NCBI RefSeq assembly: GCF_001039575.1
Contig: NZ_JIBT01000016.1
Coordinates: forward strand, 1-64,000
Direction: 5' to 3'
DNA from: Halomonas sp. PR-M31
Lineage (GTDB): Bacteria; Pseudomonadota; Gammaproteobacteria; Pseudomonadales; Halomonadaceae
Length of the DNA stretch: 64,000 nt
Shown here: positions 46,664-56,803 of the stretch, piece after piece
Numbering within the stretch: position 1 is the stretch's first letter
Layout of the letters: each line of letters starts with the position of its first letter
The notes under the pieces: model-generated
What the model was told of the DNA's origin: nothing
Database searches by the model: none
The model's input: only the letters and a program-made list of their open reading frames with translations
Program-made: the position numbers and the translations under genes

Positions 46664-49441
46664 TCAATGCGCTTCGTCCCAGTTATCCCCCGCCTCCGCT
46701 TCGACGATCAGCGGCACCTTGAGCTCAGCGGCGTTCTGCATGCGCGCCTTCACCTTGCCAATGAAATCTTCGACCTGTTCGTTTTTGACCTCGAACACCA
46801 GCTCATCGTGGACCTGCATGACCATCAAAGCGTCGAACTCGCTCTCGCCCTTTAAAGGATTGAGCCAGGCATCGACGTCGATCATGGCCAGTTTGATGAT
46901 GTCCGCGGCGGTGCCCTGCATGGGGGCGTTGATGGCGGTGCGCTCCGCGGCCTGACGGCGGGCGTGCTGGCGAGAGTTGATCTCCGGTAGATAAAGACGC
47001 CGACCGAACACGGTCTCCACAAAGCCGTCTTCCGCGGCCTGGAAGCGGATGTTGTTCATGAAGCGGGCTACCCCCGGATAGCGATCGAAGTAGCGATCGA
47101 TGTAGGTCTGGGCCTGGCCACGTTCGATATGCAGCTGCCGCCCCAGGCCCCAGGCGCTCATGCCATAGATCAGCCCGAAATTGATCGCCTTGGCACTGCG
47201 TCGTTGGTCGGGGAGCACTTTGTTTAGGGCCACGCCGAAGACTTCCGCGGCGGTGGCGGCGTGAATGTCCCGGTCGTTGGCGAAGGCATCCAGCAGCCCC
47301 TTGTCTTCGGACAGATGCGCCATGATGCGAAGCTCGATTTGGGAGTAATCCGCCGCGACGATCCTGTAGCCGGGCCGGGCGATGAAGGCCTGGCGAATCT
47401 TGCGCCCCTCTTCGGTGCGGATAGGAATGTTCTGCAGGTTGGGGTCCGATGACGACAGCCGCCCGGTGGCAGTCACCGCCTGATGATAGCTGGTATGAAT
47501 GCGTCCGGTGCTCTTGTTGATAAGCCTGGGCAGCTTATCCGTGTAGGTGGACTTGAGCTTGGAAAGCCCGCGATGGGCCATGATCACCTTGGGCAACGGA
47601 TAGTCCAGAGCCAGCTCTTCCAGCACGGCTTCCGCGGTGGAGGGCGCGCCCTTGGGCGTCTTCTTGATCACCGGGATCTTTTGCTCGTCGAACAGGATTT
47701 CGCTCAGCTGCTTGGGCGAGCCCAGGTTGAACTCCCGGCCGGCGATCTCGAAAGCTTCCTTTTCCTGTTCGCGAATGCGTGTTTCAAGCTCCTGGCTCTG
47801 GTTGTGCAGGCGAGTGACGTCAAGTGCCACGCCGTTTCGCTCCATGCGCGACAGCACCGGAATCATCGGGCGTTCGATGCTGTCCAGCACCTCACTTAGC
47901 CGCCCTTCCGCCTCCACCTTGGGCCGCAGCGCCTGGTGCAAGCGCAGGGTGATATCCACGTCCTCACAGGCATAGGGCACCGCTTGTTCGAGGGCCACCT
48001 GATTGAAGGTGATCTGCTTGGCCCCCTTGCCGGCCACCTCCTCGAAGCTGATGGTCTTCTGGCCCAGATATTTCAGCGCCAGGGAGTCCATGTCATGCCG
48101 GGTGGCGGTGGAGTTGAGCACGTAGGATTCCAGCATGGTATCGGTCAGCGGCCCCACCACGCGAATATCGTAGCGCGCCAGCACGGAAATATCGTACTTC
48201 AGGTTCTGGCCGATCTTGGTCTTGCTCGGGTCTTCCAGCAGTGGTTTGAGCGCCTTGAGCACCGCCTCGCGATCAAGCTGATCCGGCACGTCGAGGTAGT
48301 CGTGGGCCACGGGAATATAGGCGGCCTCACCCGCTTTCAGCGCCAGGCCGATACCCACGATCTCCGCGTCCATATAGTTCAGGCTGGTGGTTTCCAGATC
48401 GAAGCAGAACTCCTCCGCCTGCTTCAGGCGTTCCAGCCAGTCGTCGAATTCGGCCTGGGTCAAGAGAGTGTGATCATCCCGCTCCGGGGCGGTGAGAGTA
48501 GTATCCTCCTCGATCGCTTCGTCACTGCGTGTATTCTTGCCTTCAACGTCATCGACGCCCTGGTCCCTGCCCTCGAGCAGCTCGGACAGCCAGCTCTTGA
48601 ACTCGAGCTCGCGGTAGAGCGTTGAAAGCGCTTCCCGATCCGGGTGGGCGATATCCAGATCGTCGAGCCCCACGGGCAGGTCGCAGTCGGTCTTGATGGT
48701 GGCAAGCTGGTAGGAAAGATAGGCCTGTTCCCTGTTCTCCTCGAGCTTCTTGGGCAGGGACTTGGCGCCGCGCACGGGCAGGGTTGCCACCTTGTCGAGA
48801 TCCGCATAGATGGCGTCCATGCTGCCGACGCCCTGGAGCAAGCCAAGCGCTGTCTTTTCGCCCACCCCGGGCACGCCGGGAATGTTATCGACCTTGTCCC
48901 CCATCAGCGCCAGAAAGTCGATGATCAACTCTGGGGGCAAGCCGAACTTGTTCTCGACGCCGGCAACATCCAGGGTCTCGCCCTTCATGGTGTTGACCAG
49001 GGTGACATGGCCGTTGACCAGTTGCGCCATGTCCTTGTCCCCGGTGGAGATTACCGCGTCCCGGCCGGCTTCGGTGGCATGGCGGGCCAGGGTGCCGATG
49101 ACGTCATCCGCCTCGACCCCCTCGATGCATAGAAGCGGCAGGCCAAGGGCTTTAACGCAGGCGTGCAGGGGCTCGATCTGCTCGCGCAAATCGTCCGGCA
49201 TCGGTGGGCGATGGGCCTTGTACTGATCAAACAGCTTGTCGCGAAAAGTCTTGCCCTTGGCGTCGAACACCACCGCCATAGGGCTGTTTGGATACTGCTT
49301 GATCAGGCTCTTGAGCATGTTGATCACGCCCTTGACCGCCCCGGTGGGCTTGCCCTTTGACGTGGTCAGCGGTGGCAGCGCATGAAAAGCGCGGTAGAGA
49401 TAAGAAGAACCGTCGACGAGAACGATGGGGGTTGCGGCCAT
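46664..49441 (-). CDS. polA: DNA polymerase I
   Basis: A 925-residue repair polymerase with all three domains. The 5'-3' exonuclease (about 1-290) contains [20 protein letters not shown]. The 3'-5' exonuclease (about 330-520) contains [19 protein letters not shown] with the DxE pair. The polymerase has motif [13 protein letters not shown], motif [17 protein letters not shown] and motif [12 protein letters not shown] degenerate copy of its last about 65 codons lies 3.8 kb away at 42865-43060. Confidence 0.96.
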   Translation of the reverse strand: MAATPIVLVDGSSYLYRAFHALPPLTTSKGKPTGAVKGVINMLKSLIKQYPNSPMAVVFDAKGKTFRDKLFDQYKAHRPPMPDDLREQIEPLHACVKALGLPLLCIEGVEADDVIGTLARHATEAGRDAVISTGDKDMAQLVNGHVTLVNTMKGETLDVAGVENKFGLPPELIIDFLALMGDKVDNIPGVPGVGEKTALGLLQGVGSMDAIYADLDKVATLPVRGAKSLPKKLEENREQAYLSYQLATIKTDCDLPVGLDDLDIAHPDREALSTLYRELEFKSWLSELLEGRDQGVDDVEGKNTRSDEAIEEDTTLTAPERDDHTLLTQAEFDDWLERLKQAEEFCFDLETTSLNYMDAEIVGIGLALKAGEAAYIPVAHDYLDVPDQLDREAVLKALKPLLEDPSKTKIGQNLKYDISVLARYDIRVVGPLTDTMLESYVLNSTATRHDMDSLALKYLGQKTISFEEVAGKGAKQITFNQVALEQAVPYACEDVDITLRLHQALRPKVEAEGRLSEVLDSIERPMIPVLSRMERNGVALDVTRLHNQSQELETRIREQEKEAFEIAGREFNLGSPKQLSEILFDEQKIPVIKKTPKGAPSTAEAVLEELALDYPLPKVIMAHRGLSKLKSTYTDKLPRLINKSTGRIHTSYHQAVTATGRLSSSDPNLQNIPIRTEEGRKIRQAFIARPGYRIVAADYSQIELRIMAHLSEDKGLLDAFANDRDIHAATAAEVFGVALNKVLPDQRRSAKAINFGLIYGMSAWGLGRQLHIERGQAQTYIDRYFDRYPGVARFMNNIRFQAAEDGFVETVFGRRLYLPEINSRQHARRQAAERTAINAPMQGTAADIIKLAMIDVDAWLNPLKGESEFDALMVMQVHDELVFEVKNEQVEDFIGKVKARMQNAAELKVPLIVEAEAGDNWDEAH

Positions 49442-49639
49442 AAAAAAGGCGTCCTGATAGCGCGTACGATGCGAACATGATACGCAAGCACGCTCGAAGC
49501 GTCAGGTATCCTCGGCGGAAGAACGCAATGACTACAGCGCCACCGCAGATCAAGTTAGATGCACAATCGCCGATATTATGAATACACTGGTACTATGACG
49601 TGAACATCAGATGCCCTGTTCGCCATTCGGGAGAACTTT

Positions 49640-49927
49640 ATGATCCTAAACCGTCTTGTTCCAAGCGCGCTTCTCGCTCTCGTGCTACTAGGCTCGACGC
49701 CATTGGTATCGGCTCAGGAAGATTCCGATGCCCCGGATATCACCGTGCGTCAGGAAGAGGACCGCACCATTCGGGAATACCGGGTCAACGGCCAGCTTTA
49801 CGCCATCAGAATCGAACCAAAGGTAGGCCCTGCCTATTTTCTGGTGGATGACGATGGCGATGGGGACTTCCAGCGTAGCGACAACGAGCGTATCGCCGTT
49901 CCCAGCTGGGTACTGTTCTCCTGGTAA
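49640..49927 (+). CDS. DUF2782 family small exported protein
   Basis: A 95-residue protein with a signal peptide (LVPSALLALVLLGSTPLVSA). A compact domain follows: DITVRQEEDRTIREYRVNGQ, YAIRIEPKVGPAYFLVDDDG, ending AVPSWVLFSW. This family typically lies between polA and thrB in pseudomonads and relatives, as here. Function unknown. Confidence 0.85.
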   Translation: MILNRLVPSALLALVLLGSTPLVSAQEDSDAPDITVRQEEDRTIREYRVNGQLYAIRIEPKVGPAYFLVDDDGDGDFQRSDNERIAVPSWVLFSW

Positions 49928-50051
49928 GTTCTTGCCAGAACGCCTCACTGAACATCCCTCTTTGCCTGCGGTAGCGTAATCACCGCAGGCCCCTGCACGA
50001 TGAAGAGTCGAGCCGCTACAATGCCCCCTCGACATCCAGCGCGAGACCACC

Positions 50052-51014
50052 ATGGCTGTATTCACCCCGTTGAGCGATTCTCAGGTCGCCAATTTTCTCG
50101 AGCGCTTTGACATAGGCTGTCTCGAGATACTTGAAGGCGTCGCCAGCGGCACCGAAAACTCCACCTTCTTTGTCACCACGGATCGCGCGTCCTTGGTGCT
50201 GACCTTGTTCGAACAGGGCGAGCACGATGAGCTGCCGTTCTTCGTCGAGCTGCTGGACTACTTGGCTGAGCATCATCTGCCGGTTCCCGGACCTGTCCAC
50301 GATCGCCAAGGTATTGCGTTACAAAGTCTGGCGGATAAGCCAGCGCTGCTGTTCCCACGCCTGCCGGGCAAACACCCCAAATCCCCTAATCTGGTCCAGT
50401 GCCGCGCTCTAGGGGATGCACTTGGGCGCATGCATCATGTGTCGCAACACTTCCCCAGGCAGCGTGACAACCCGCGGGATCTGAACTGGCTGCTGGAGAC
50501 CCATCCTCGAGTGATGCCCTATCTGTCAGCCCAGGATCAGGCACTGATGCGCGAAGAGATCGCGGCTTATCAGGCGGCATTCGACAGCCAGGACGTGCTG
50601 CCCCAAGGCGCCATTCATGGCGATCTGTTTCGCGACAACACGTTGTTCGATGGTGACACACTTGGCGGGCTCATCGATTTCTACAATGGCTGCACCGGGG
50701 ATTTGCTGTTCGATCTGGCCATCGTCGTCAACGACTGGGCCTGCAACCCGGATGGCAGCTTGAACCAGGAACGCCACGATGCCCTGCTCAATGCCTACGT
50801 GGCGCGCCGTCCGCTCGATAAAACCGAACGACAGTGCTGGCCGCTGATGCTGCGCATGACTGCCCTGCGTTACTGGCTTTCTCGGCTGCTGGTGGTTCAT
50901 GTGGACCCGCCGGCCTTTGATCTGACCCCTCACGACCCGGAGCAGTTTCGCCGCATTCTCCTTCACCGCATCGAACACGGCGCCCTGGCGCTACCGGAGC
51001 AGACCCCTTCATGA
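50052..51014 (+). CDS. thrB: Homoserine kinase (ThrB, APH-fold type)
   Basis: A 320-residue enzyme phosphorylating L-homoserine for threonine biosynthesis. It belongs to the aminoglycoside-phosphotransferase fold used by pseudomonads, not the GHMP kinase of E. coli. ASGTENSTFFVTTDRASLVL is the nucleotide-binding strand pair, and AIHGDLFRDNTLFDGDTLGG holds the catalytic Asp. LIDFYNGCTGDLLFDLAIVV holds the metal-binding Asp. The stop overlaps the speA start (ATGA, 51011). Confidence 0.92.
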   Translation: MAVFTPLSDSQVANFLERFDIGCLEILEGVASGTENSTFFVTTDRASLVLTLFEQGEHDELPFFVELLDYLAEHHLPVPGPVHDRQGIALQSLADKPALLFPRLPGKHPKSPNLVQCRALGDALGRMHHVSQHFPRQRDNPRDLNWLLETHPRVMPYLSAQDQALMREEIAAYQAAFDSQDVLPQGAIHGDLFRDNTLFDGDTLGGLIDFYNGCTGDLLFDLAIVVNDWACNPDGSLNQERHDALLNAYVARRPLDKTERQCWPLMLRMTALRYWLSRLLVVHVDPPAFDLTPHDPEQFRRILLHRIEHGALALPEQTPS

Positions 51015-52926
51015 CATCCCCCGCTGCCAAGGCCCGCCGCACCTACAACATCGATCAGTGGGGCAGCGGCTATTTCGATGTAGACGATCAGGGCAATACC
51101 GTGGTCAGGCCGCTGGGCAGCGAGACCGAAGGCCCTGCCCTGCCCTTGAACGCCCTGGTCGATCAGCTGCGCGAGGCGGGGCTGCGCCTGCCGGTGCTGG
51201 TGCGCTTCACGGATATTCTTCACGACCGGGTCGAGCAGCTGTGTGCGGCCTTCGATGCCGCCATGCGGGAAGCGGCCTACTCCGGCGGTTATACCGCGGT
51301 CTATCCGATCAAGGTCAATCAGCAGCGCCGAGTGGTGGAGGAGATACTCGCCACCCAGGAGCGCGGCCATGGTCGGGTCGGGCTTGAAGCCGGCAGCAAA
51401 CCGGAACTGCTGGCGGTATTGGCGCTGTCCGGTGGCAGCCTTTCTGATCATCCTCTTTGATCGTATGCAACGGCTACAAGGATCGGGAATACGTGCGTCT
51501 GGCCCTGATGGGCGAGAAACTCGGCCACAGGGTCTATCTGGTGGTGGAGAAGTTCTCGGAGCTTGCGCTGATCCTGGAGGAGGCCAAGCGCCTGGATGTG
51601 CGCCCGCGCATTGGTCTGCGGGCGCGGCTGGCCTCCGTTGGCAAGGGCAAGTGGCAAAATAGCGGTGGCGAGAAATCCAAGTTCGGCCTGACCGCGACCC
51701 AGATCCTTGACGTGGTCGAGCGGCTCTGCCAGGCCAAGTCCCTGGATAGCCTGCAGCTGGTGCATTTTCATCTTGGCTCTCAGATCGCCAATATTCGCGA
51801 CATTCAGCGCGGGTTGCGGGAGTGCGCGCGGTTCTATCAGAGCCTGCGGGAACTCGGCGCACCGGTGGATACCGTGGATGTAGGCGGCGGCCTTGGCATT
51901 GACTACGAAGGCACTCGCTCTCGCAGCTTCTGCTCGATCAACTATTCCATGAGTGAGTATGCCAGCAACGTGGTGTGGGCCTTCCGGCAAGCCTGCGAAG
52001 CCGAAGGCGCGCCCCATCCCCATTTGATTTCCGAATCCGGTCGCGCCCTGACCGCCCATCATGCGGTGCTGATCACTAACGTGATCGATGAAGAGCGCAT
52101 CGGTGAGAAGCCCCCGGAGCGGCGTCTGGCCATGCAGGATGTCCAGGTCGGGGAGCTATGGGAGGTCTTCGATCGACTGGCAACGACAGCCGAGCCTCGG
52201 GGCCAGGTCGAGGCCTATCATGATCTGGTACAGGCGATAGGCGAGCTGCAGGTACGCTTCGTGCTGGGCTTGGCGGGCATCGAGGCGCGGGCCGAAGGCG
52301 AAGCGGTCTATTTTGCCGCCTGTCAGCGCTTGAGAGCCAAGCTCGATAGCCGCAACCGCGCCCATCGCGAAATCATCGACGAACTCGCGGAAAAACTCGC
52401 CGACAAGCTGTTCGTCAACTTCTCCTTGTTCCAGTCCGTGCCGGACGTCTGGGGTATCGATCAGGTCTTTCCAGTGCTGCCGCTCTCCGGACTCGACCGG
52501 GAACCGACCCGGCGAGCGGTGATTCAGGACATCACCTGCGATTCCGACGGTCGTATCGATAGCTACGTGGACGGCCAGGGGCTCGAAGCCACTCTGCCGC
52601 TGCCGGAGTGGCAGAATGGCGAGGATCGGCTGCTGGGCCTGTTCCTGGTAGGCGCCTATCAGGAAATCCTGGGCGATCTGCACAACCTGTTCGGTGACAC
52701 GGATTCCGTGGATGTGGCCTTGGATGCCCAAGGCCGTTGGCGGCTATCGACCCTGCGTCAGGGCGATAGCGTGGCCCAGGTGCTGCGCTACGTGGATTTC
52801 GATGCCCAGGTATTGCAAGAGCGGCTGCAGGCTCAGTTGCACAATAGCCACCTGAGCCAGGAGGAACGCTTGAGCTTCATGACCGAACTGGTCGCGGGGC
52901 TCGAGGGGTATACCTATCTTGAATGA
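51011..52926 (+). CDS. speA: Biosynthetic arginine decarboxylase SpeA, frameshifted
   Basis: About 638 residues when repaired. A PLP enzyme making agmatine, the first step from arginine to putrescine. PLP-binding Lys101 lies in YTAVYPIKVNQQRRV, the substrate-binding region in HFHLGSQIANIRDIQRG, and GGGLGIDYEGTRS follows. The frame from 51011 ends at 51460 after GGSLSDHPL, while the rest (LIVCNGYKDREYVRLALMG) continues in the -1 frame. A base is missing near 51450, probably a T in the TTT run. A housekeeping gene is unlikely to be broken, so sequencing error is suspected. Confidence 0.88.
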
Positions 52927-52935
52927 AAGTGGCCG

Positions 52936-53616
52936 TCAGCCAGCGGTATGGGTTCTGATATCGAGCCCCGCATGACTTTCCCCTGCCTCCAAAATGAAGT
53001 GCAGCTCGGCACCAGGCGGTAGCGGCCCGACCCCTGCCGGGGTGCCGGTCAGCACTACGTCGCCCGGTTCCAGAGTGAAATGCCGGCTCATTTCCGCTAG
53101 CAATGTCGGTATCTGAAACAGCATGTCGCTGGTGTAGCCGCTCTGACGCCGCTCGCCGTCGATATCCAGGCTAAATGCCAGGCTGTTCCAGTCCGGAGCG
53201 CTTTCGATCGCCACAAAAGACGACAGCGGGCAGGCTCCATCGAACGCCTTGGCGATCTCCCAAGGGTGGCCTTTCTCTTTCAACCGGGCCTGAACGTCGC
53301 GCCGGGTCAGATCCAGCGCCAGACCAATCCCCGCTACCGCCTTTTCCGCCTCTTGAGCCGAAGCGCCAGTCAAGGTCTCGTCGATCAACAGCGCAAGCTC
53401 GGTCTCGAAATGCACCTCGCCCCGCTCGGCGGGTATCGTGATCGGCTCCTCAAGCATCACGGCACTGGTCGCCGGCTTGATGAACAGAAGCGGCGTGCTG
53501 GGCACCGGATTATTGAGTTCCTTGGCGTGCTCCGCGTAGTTGCGCCCCACGCAGACGATCTTGCCTAGGGGTTGATCGAAGGATCGGCCATCAGTGAAAC
53601 GGGAAACGAAGCGCAT
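52936..53616 (-). CDS. Fumarylacetoacetate hydrolase family protein (YcgM/FAHD1-like)
   Basis: A 226-residue FAH-fold protein. KIVCVGRNYAEHAKELNN opens the domain, EVHFETELALLIDE supplies the metal-binding acidic residues, and DVVLTGTPAGVGPLPPGAEL is the conserved C-terminal loop. Members hydrolyse acylpyruvates or decarboxylate oxaloacetate. The ATG at 53616 has CAGGAGACCCC upstream. Convergent with speA, 10 bp between stops. Confidence 0.88.
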   Translation of the reverse strand: MRFVSRFTDGRSFDQPLGKIVCVGRNYAEHAKELNNPVPSTPLLFIKPATSAVMLEEPITIPAERGEVHFETELALLIDETLTGASAQEAEKAVAGIGLALDLTRRDVQARLKEKGHPWEIAKAFDGACPLSSFVAIESAPDWNSLAFSLDIDGERRQSGYTSDMLFQIPTLLAEMSRHFTLEPGDVVLTGTPAGVGPLPPGAELHFILEAGESHAGLDIRTHTAG

Positions 53617-53945
53617 GGGGTCTCCTGCATGATCGGATAAGCGTCAAGCGACGCTATGACTTTCCCATGAGTCTATCCGAGACCGCTTTCTGCTTTAACG
53701 CCAAGGGAAACATTTTATCTTTCAAGGCATGGCTACAGCATCAGCATCTGCCAAACCGTACAACGTTTGCACAATTTTTTATTTCAGTTTCGTCCAATGC
53801 ATGACTCTACTTTTCCATGGACCTGAAACAAGTACAGCAATGAGTAGTTGCTTCCTTAAGTTAGATACCTGGCTGCCGATCATCCTACTAGAACAGATCT
53901 TCGTACAACTCGTGAACAAGACCGGCTTATCCGACAGGAAACAGC
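53617..53945. other. Intergenic region, FAH protein to chemoreceptor
   Basis: About 330 bp, AT-richer than average, between divergent genes. It contains the FliA-type promoter annotated at 53856. Open frames crossing it are out of frame with the chemoreceptor and not protein-like. Confidence 0.5.
53856..53882 (+). promoter_or_regulatory. FliA (sigma-28) type promoter of the chemoreceptor gene
   Basis: TTAAGTTA, exact 11-nt spacer, GCCGATCA. Compared with TAAAGTTT-N11-GCCGATAA the -10 element has one mismatch and the -35 two. It ends 63 bp before the chemoreceptor start, where motility promoters are expected. Confidence 0.65.
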
Positions 53946-55499
53946 ATGAATCATTCGACATCGAATCAAATCCCCAGCAGCTATCGGCAGCGCATCGACC
54001 GTGTGATGTGGACGCTTGCACTACTCAATCTCGTCATCTGTCTGGCGGTGGGTGTGCTCAACGGCAGTTGGCCAACGGTCGCAGGCTTTGCCCTGACCGC
54101 AGTGCCGCTGGCCTATTTGATCACTCGCACTTGGGCCGGCACGCTGCTCAGCGGCATGACCATGGCAGCCCTATTCATGGGTTTTGCCGCACTGCTGATC
54201 GATCAGACTCAGGGCATGATCGAGGCGCATTTCAGCATCTTCATCATGCTCTCGACGCTGATTCTCTACTGCGACTGGCAGGTGATTCTGGCTGGGGCCG
54301 GGGTGATTGCCGCCCATCACGTTGGCTTTACCTATCTGCAGTATCTTGGCTGGGTCCATATCTACCAGGGCGTCACACCCAGCAACGTCATGCATCTCAT
54401 CATGTGTCTGGCGATGCATGCCGGCGCCGTCGTGGTTCACACCGTCATTCTGGGCTATCTGAGCAACACCCTGCGCCAGGTCATTGGGGATGGGCTGAGC
54501 ATCACAGATTTCGCTCGGGAAGCCGAACAGGGCAAGCTCGACGCGGAGTTCACCCAGGAACAGCGCCGTCGTCCGGCCATCGAAGCCATCGCCAGCATGC
54601 AGGCCAAGCTGACCAGTGTGCTCAAGGAGGTGCGCCAGACTGCGGTGACGGTACACACTTTGAGCGCCGAGACCACCGAGGCGCAGCAGATCCTTCATCA
54701 GCAGGCCCAGCGTAGCGCGGAGCAGATCGAGCGTACCGCTTCAAGCACCGAGGAGCTCTCGACCACCACGCGCCAGAACGCGGCAGAGGCGGAGCGTACC
54801 AATCAACTTGCCTCCAAGACCGGGGAAACCGTGCGCCAAGGTGCGGAGAGCGTTGCCAAGTTGAGCGAGACCATGTCGCATATCGACGAAGGCGCTCGCG
54901 ATATCGCAAAGCTGCTGGGTGAGATCGACAACATCACTTTTCAGACCAACCTGTTGGCGCTGAATGCCTCCGTGGAAGCGGCCAGAGCCGGCGAGCAAGG
55001 GCGCGGCTTTGCGGTAGTGGCCAACGAAGTTAGAGGGCTATCCGAGCGCACGGCGCATACGGCGCAATCGATCCGCGAACGGGTCGACCATTCCAACCAA
55101 CAAGTAAAATCCGGCGTCGAGCAGGTAAGTACCACTGGCGAGTTGATGCAGCGGGTGGTGGAAGCTTTCCAGCAGGTCTCTAGCCGCATGAATGAGATCA
55201 CCACTTCCAGCCACGAGCAGAATCAAGGCATCGAAACCCTTAACGCCAGTATTCTGGAGATGCAGGAGGCGCTCACCCTCTCCGCCAGCTCCATCGACAG
55301 CACAAAAGGAGTCGCGGAACGCCTGGAAGAAGCGGCGCAGTATCTAACGACGACCATCGGCTACTTCCATCTGGAAAACGAAACCGCTCAGACATCAACG
55401 CTTCAGGAGCACGCTTTCAGGCAATCGATTGAATCCCCCGATGGAGCAGCGGCGGATCGGGAATGGCAGGAAAGCGCTCGCCCTCTGACACCGGCTTAA
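53946..55499 (+). CDS. Methyl-accepting chemotaxis protein with membrane-embedded sensor region
   Basis: A 517-residue chemoreceptor. Residues about 15-195 contain six hydrophobic helices ([20 protein letters not shown] to [20 protein letters not shown]) with only short loops and no periplasmic ligand domain. The cytoplasmic part has a short linker and the signalling hairpin tip [20 protein letters not shown] followed by [17 protein letters not shown]. Histidines in the membrane part ([17 protein letters not shown]) could bind a cofactor or metal. The ligand is probably sensed within the membrane or reflects energy state. Confidence 0.88.
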   Translation: MNHSTSNQIPSSYRQRIDRVMWTLALLNLVICLAVGVLNGSWPTVAGFALTAVPLAYLITRTWAGTLLSGMTMAALFMGFAALLIDQTQGMIEAHFSIFIMLSTLILYCDWQVILAGAGVIAAHHVGFTYLQYLGWVHIYQGVTPSNVMHLIMCLAMHAGAVVVHTVILGYLSNTLRQVIGDGLSITDFAREAEQGKLDAEFTQEQRRRPAIEAIASMQAKLTSVLKEVRQTAVTVHTLSAETTEAQQILHQQAQRSAEQIERTASSTEELSTTTRQNAAEAERTNQLASKTGETVRQGAESVAKLSETMSHIDEGARDIAKLLGEIDNITFQTNLLALNASVEAARAGEQGRGFAVVANEVRGLSERTAHTAQSIRERVDHSNQQVKSGVEQVSTTGELMQRVVEAFQQVSSRMNEITTSSHEQNQGIETLNASILEMQEALTLSASSIDSTKGVAERLEEAAQYLTTTIGYFHLENETAQTSTLQEHAFRQSIESPDGAAADREWQESARPLTPA

Positions 55500-55520
55500 A
55501 ATAATTCTGATGTTTTTACA

Positions 55521-55549
55521 GGTCTCAGGGCGACCCTGAGGCCTTTTTA
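55521..55549 (+). terminator. Rho-independent terminator of chemoreceptor gene
   Basis: GGTCTCAGGG pairs with CCCTGAGGCC across CGA, with TTTTTAT following, 22 bp after the stop. Confidence 0.9.
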
Positions 55550-55598
55550 TTTGCCGCTCCAACCTGACCTTTCATTCAAAGTAAACCCATCAGTCATA

Positions 55599-55628
55599 TT
55601 GACATGGATGTAATTCGAAGCCTATAAC
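55599..55628 (+). promoter_or_regulatory. Sigma-70 promoter of RND efflux operon
   Basis: A consensus -35 TTGACA (55599-55604), 18-nt spacer and -10 TATAAC (55623-55628). The start would fall near 55635, at the edge of the palindrome annotated next. Confidence 0.65.
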
Positions 55629-55636
55629 TAAACAAA

Positions 55637-55655
55637 TGACCGAACGGTTCAGTCA
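55637..55655. promoter_or_regulatory. Palindromic operator at the RND promoter, TetR-type
   Basis: TGACCGAACGGTTCAGTCA is a 19-bp palindrome with only the centre and one symmetric pair unmatched (TGACyGAACsGTTCrGTCA). It covers the predicted transcription start. The length and form fit a TetR-family repressor, but none is encoded next to the operon. Confidence 0.6.
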
Positions 55656-55680
55656 TAAAAGATTGCCGAAGGTGCCTGCC

Positions 55681-56793
55681 ATGACCGCTTCATTGAAGTT
55701 CCTATGCGCTGCTGTTCTTTGCGGAACCTTGCTCCCAGGCTGTCAGGACAACGTGCCTTCGCAGGAGACTGCACCACGCCCGATTGCCTGGACGATCGTC
55801 GAGCGCTCTGACCGGCCCATCGTGCGCACGCTTCCCGGGGTACTCCGCGCCATACAGCGCGCCGAGCTGGGGTTTGAAGTGGGAGGCCGCGTCGAGACGG
55901 TTCAGATGAAGATCGGCGAGCATTTTGAGCCAGGCGAGGTGTTGGCCACCCTGGAATCGAACACCTATCAGCTTGTTCTGGGTGAGCGAAAAGGCGAGCT
56001 GAATGAAGCCCTCGCCGCTCTCACGGAGGCCGAGAGCGATTACGCGCGACATCGCAAGCTTTACGCCAAGGACTGGGTCTCGAAGGCTGCCTTCGACCAG
56101 GCCCTGTCAGCCCGGGACAGTGCCCGCAGTCGGGTCGACATGGCCCGGGCCCGGGTCTCGATTGCCGAAGACGATTTGGCGGATACGGTACTCAAAGCGC
56201 CCTATGCGGGCAGCGTTGCCCGGCGCCTGATCGAGCCATCCCAGCAGATCGCCGCCGGACAAACCGCGATCGAGGTACAGGGCAACGGTGGAGGGCTCGA
56301 GGTGGTCGCCTCCGTGCCGGAAACCTTCGTGGATCGGCTCGAGCTGGGTTCACAACATCCTGTCGCGTTCCCCGTGCGCCCGAATATAGATCTTGTTGGT
56401 ACGCTGCGCGAGATCGGCACTCGGGCAGTGGACGGCAACGCCTTTCCCGTCACTCTGAGCCTCGAGGACGCACCCGGGGTGTTGCGCAGCGGTCTTACCG
56501 CCGAGGTTGCCCTGCACCTTTCTACCGACACCCCGGCACACGACAGCATGACCATACCGGTCACGGCCTATCTCTCTGGAACCGATGACGAGACCACTGC
56601 TTTCGTTTATGACGACGCGACCGGCCGCCTGTCACAGCGGAACATTCTGATCGCGGAGTTCACCGATGATCACGCCTTGGTCAGCGACGGCCTGACGCCT
56701 GGCGAGATCATTGCCACCAAAGGGTTGGCGTTTTTGCAGGACGGCCAGGCAGTCACGCGACTCGGTGTCGGTCCGACCCGCTACAACCCCTGA
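55681..56793 (+). CDS. RND efflux periplasmic adaptor, lipoprotein
   Basis: A 370-residue MexA/HlyD-type membrane-fusion protein. A signal peptide with lipobox (LCGTLLPGC) anchors it. The lipoyl half-motifs GFEVGGRVETVQMKIGEHFE and VLKAPYAGSVARRLIEPSQQ flank a short coiled coil. The frame is open from an ATG at 55636, but that codon lies inside the operator at the transcription start, so the ATG at 55681, which begins the signal peptide, is chosen. Works with the RND pump 10 bp downstream. Confidence 0.87.
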   Translation: MTASLKFLCAAVLCGTLLPGCQDNVPSQETAPRPIAWTIVERSDRPIVRTLPGVLRAIQRAELGFEVGGRVETVQMKIGEHFEPGEVLATLESNTYQLVLGERKGELNEALAALTEAESDYARHRKLYAKDWVSKAAFDQALSARDSARSRVDMARARVSIAEDDLADTVLKAPYAGSVARRLIEPSQQIAAGQTAIEVQGNGGGLEVVASVPETFVDRLELGSQHPVAFPVRPNIDLVGTLREIGTRAVDGNAFPVTLSLEDAPGVLRSGLTAEVALHLSTDTPAHDSMTIPVTAYLSGTDDETTAFVYDDATGRLSQRNILIAEFTDDHALVSDGLTPGEIIATKGLAFLQDGQAVTRLGVGPTRYNP

Positions 56794-56803
56794 GGATACG
56801 GCG

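Noticed and set aside
53729-54715. Plus-strand frame of 328 codons overlapping the chemoreceptor
   Set aside because: It is out of frame with the chemoreceptor, which has unambiguous signalling-domain motifs.
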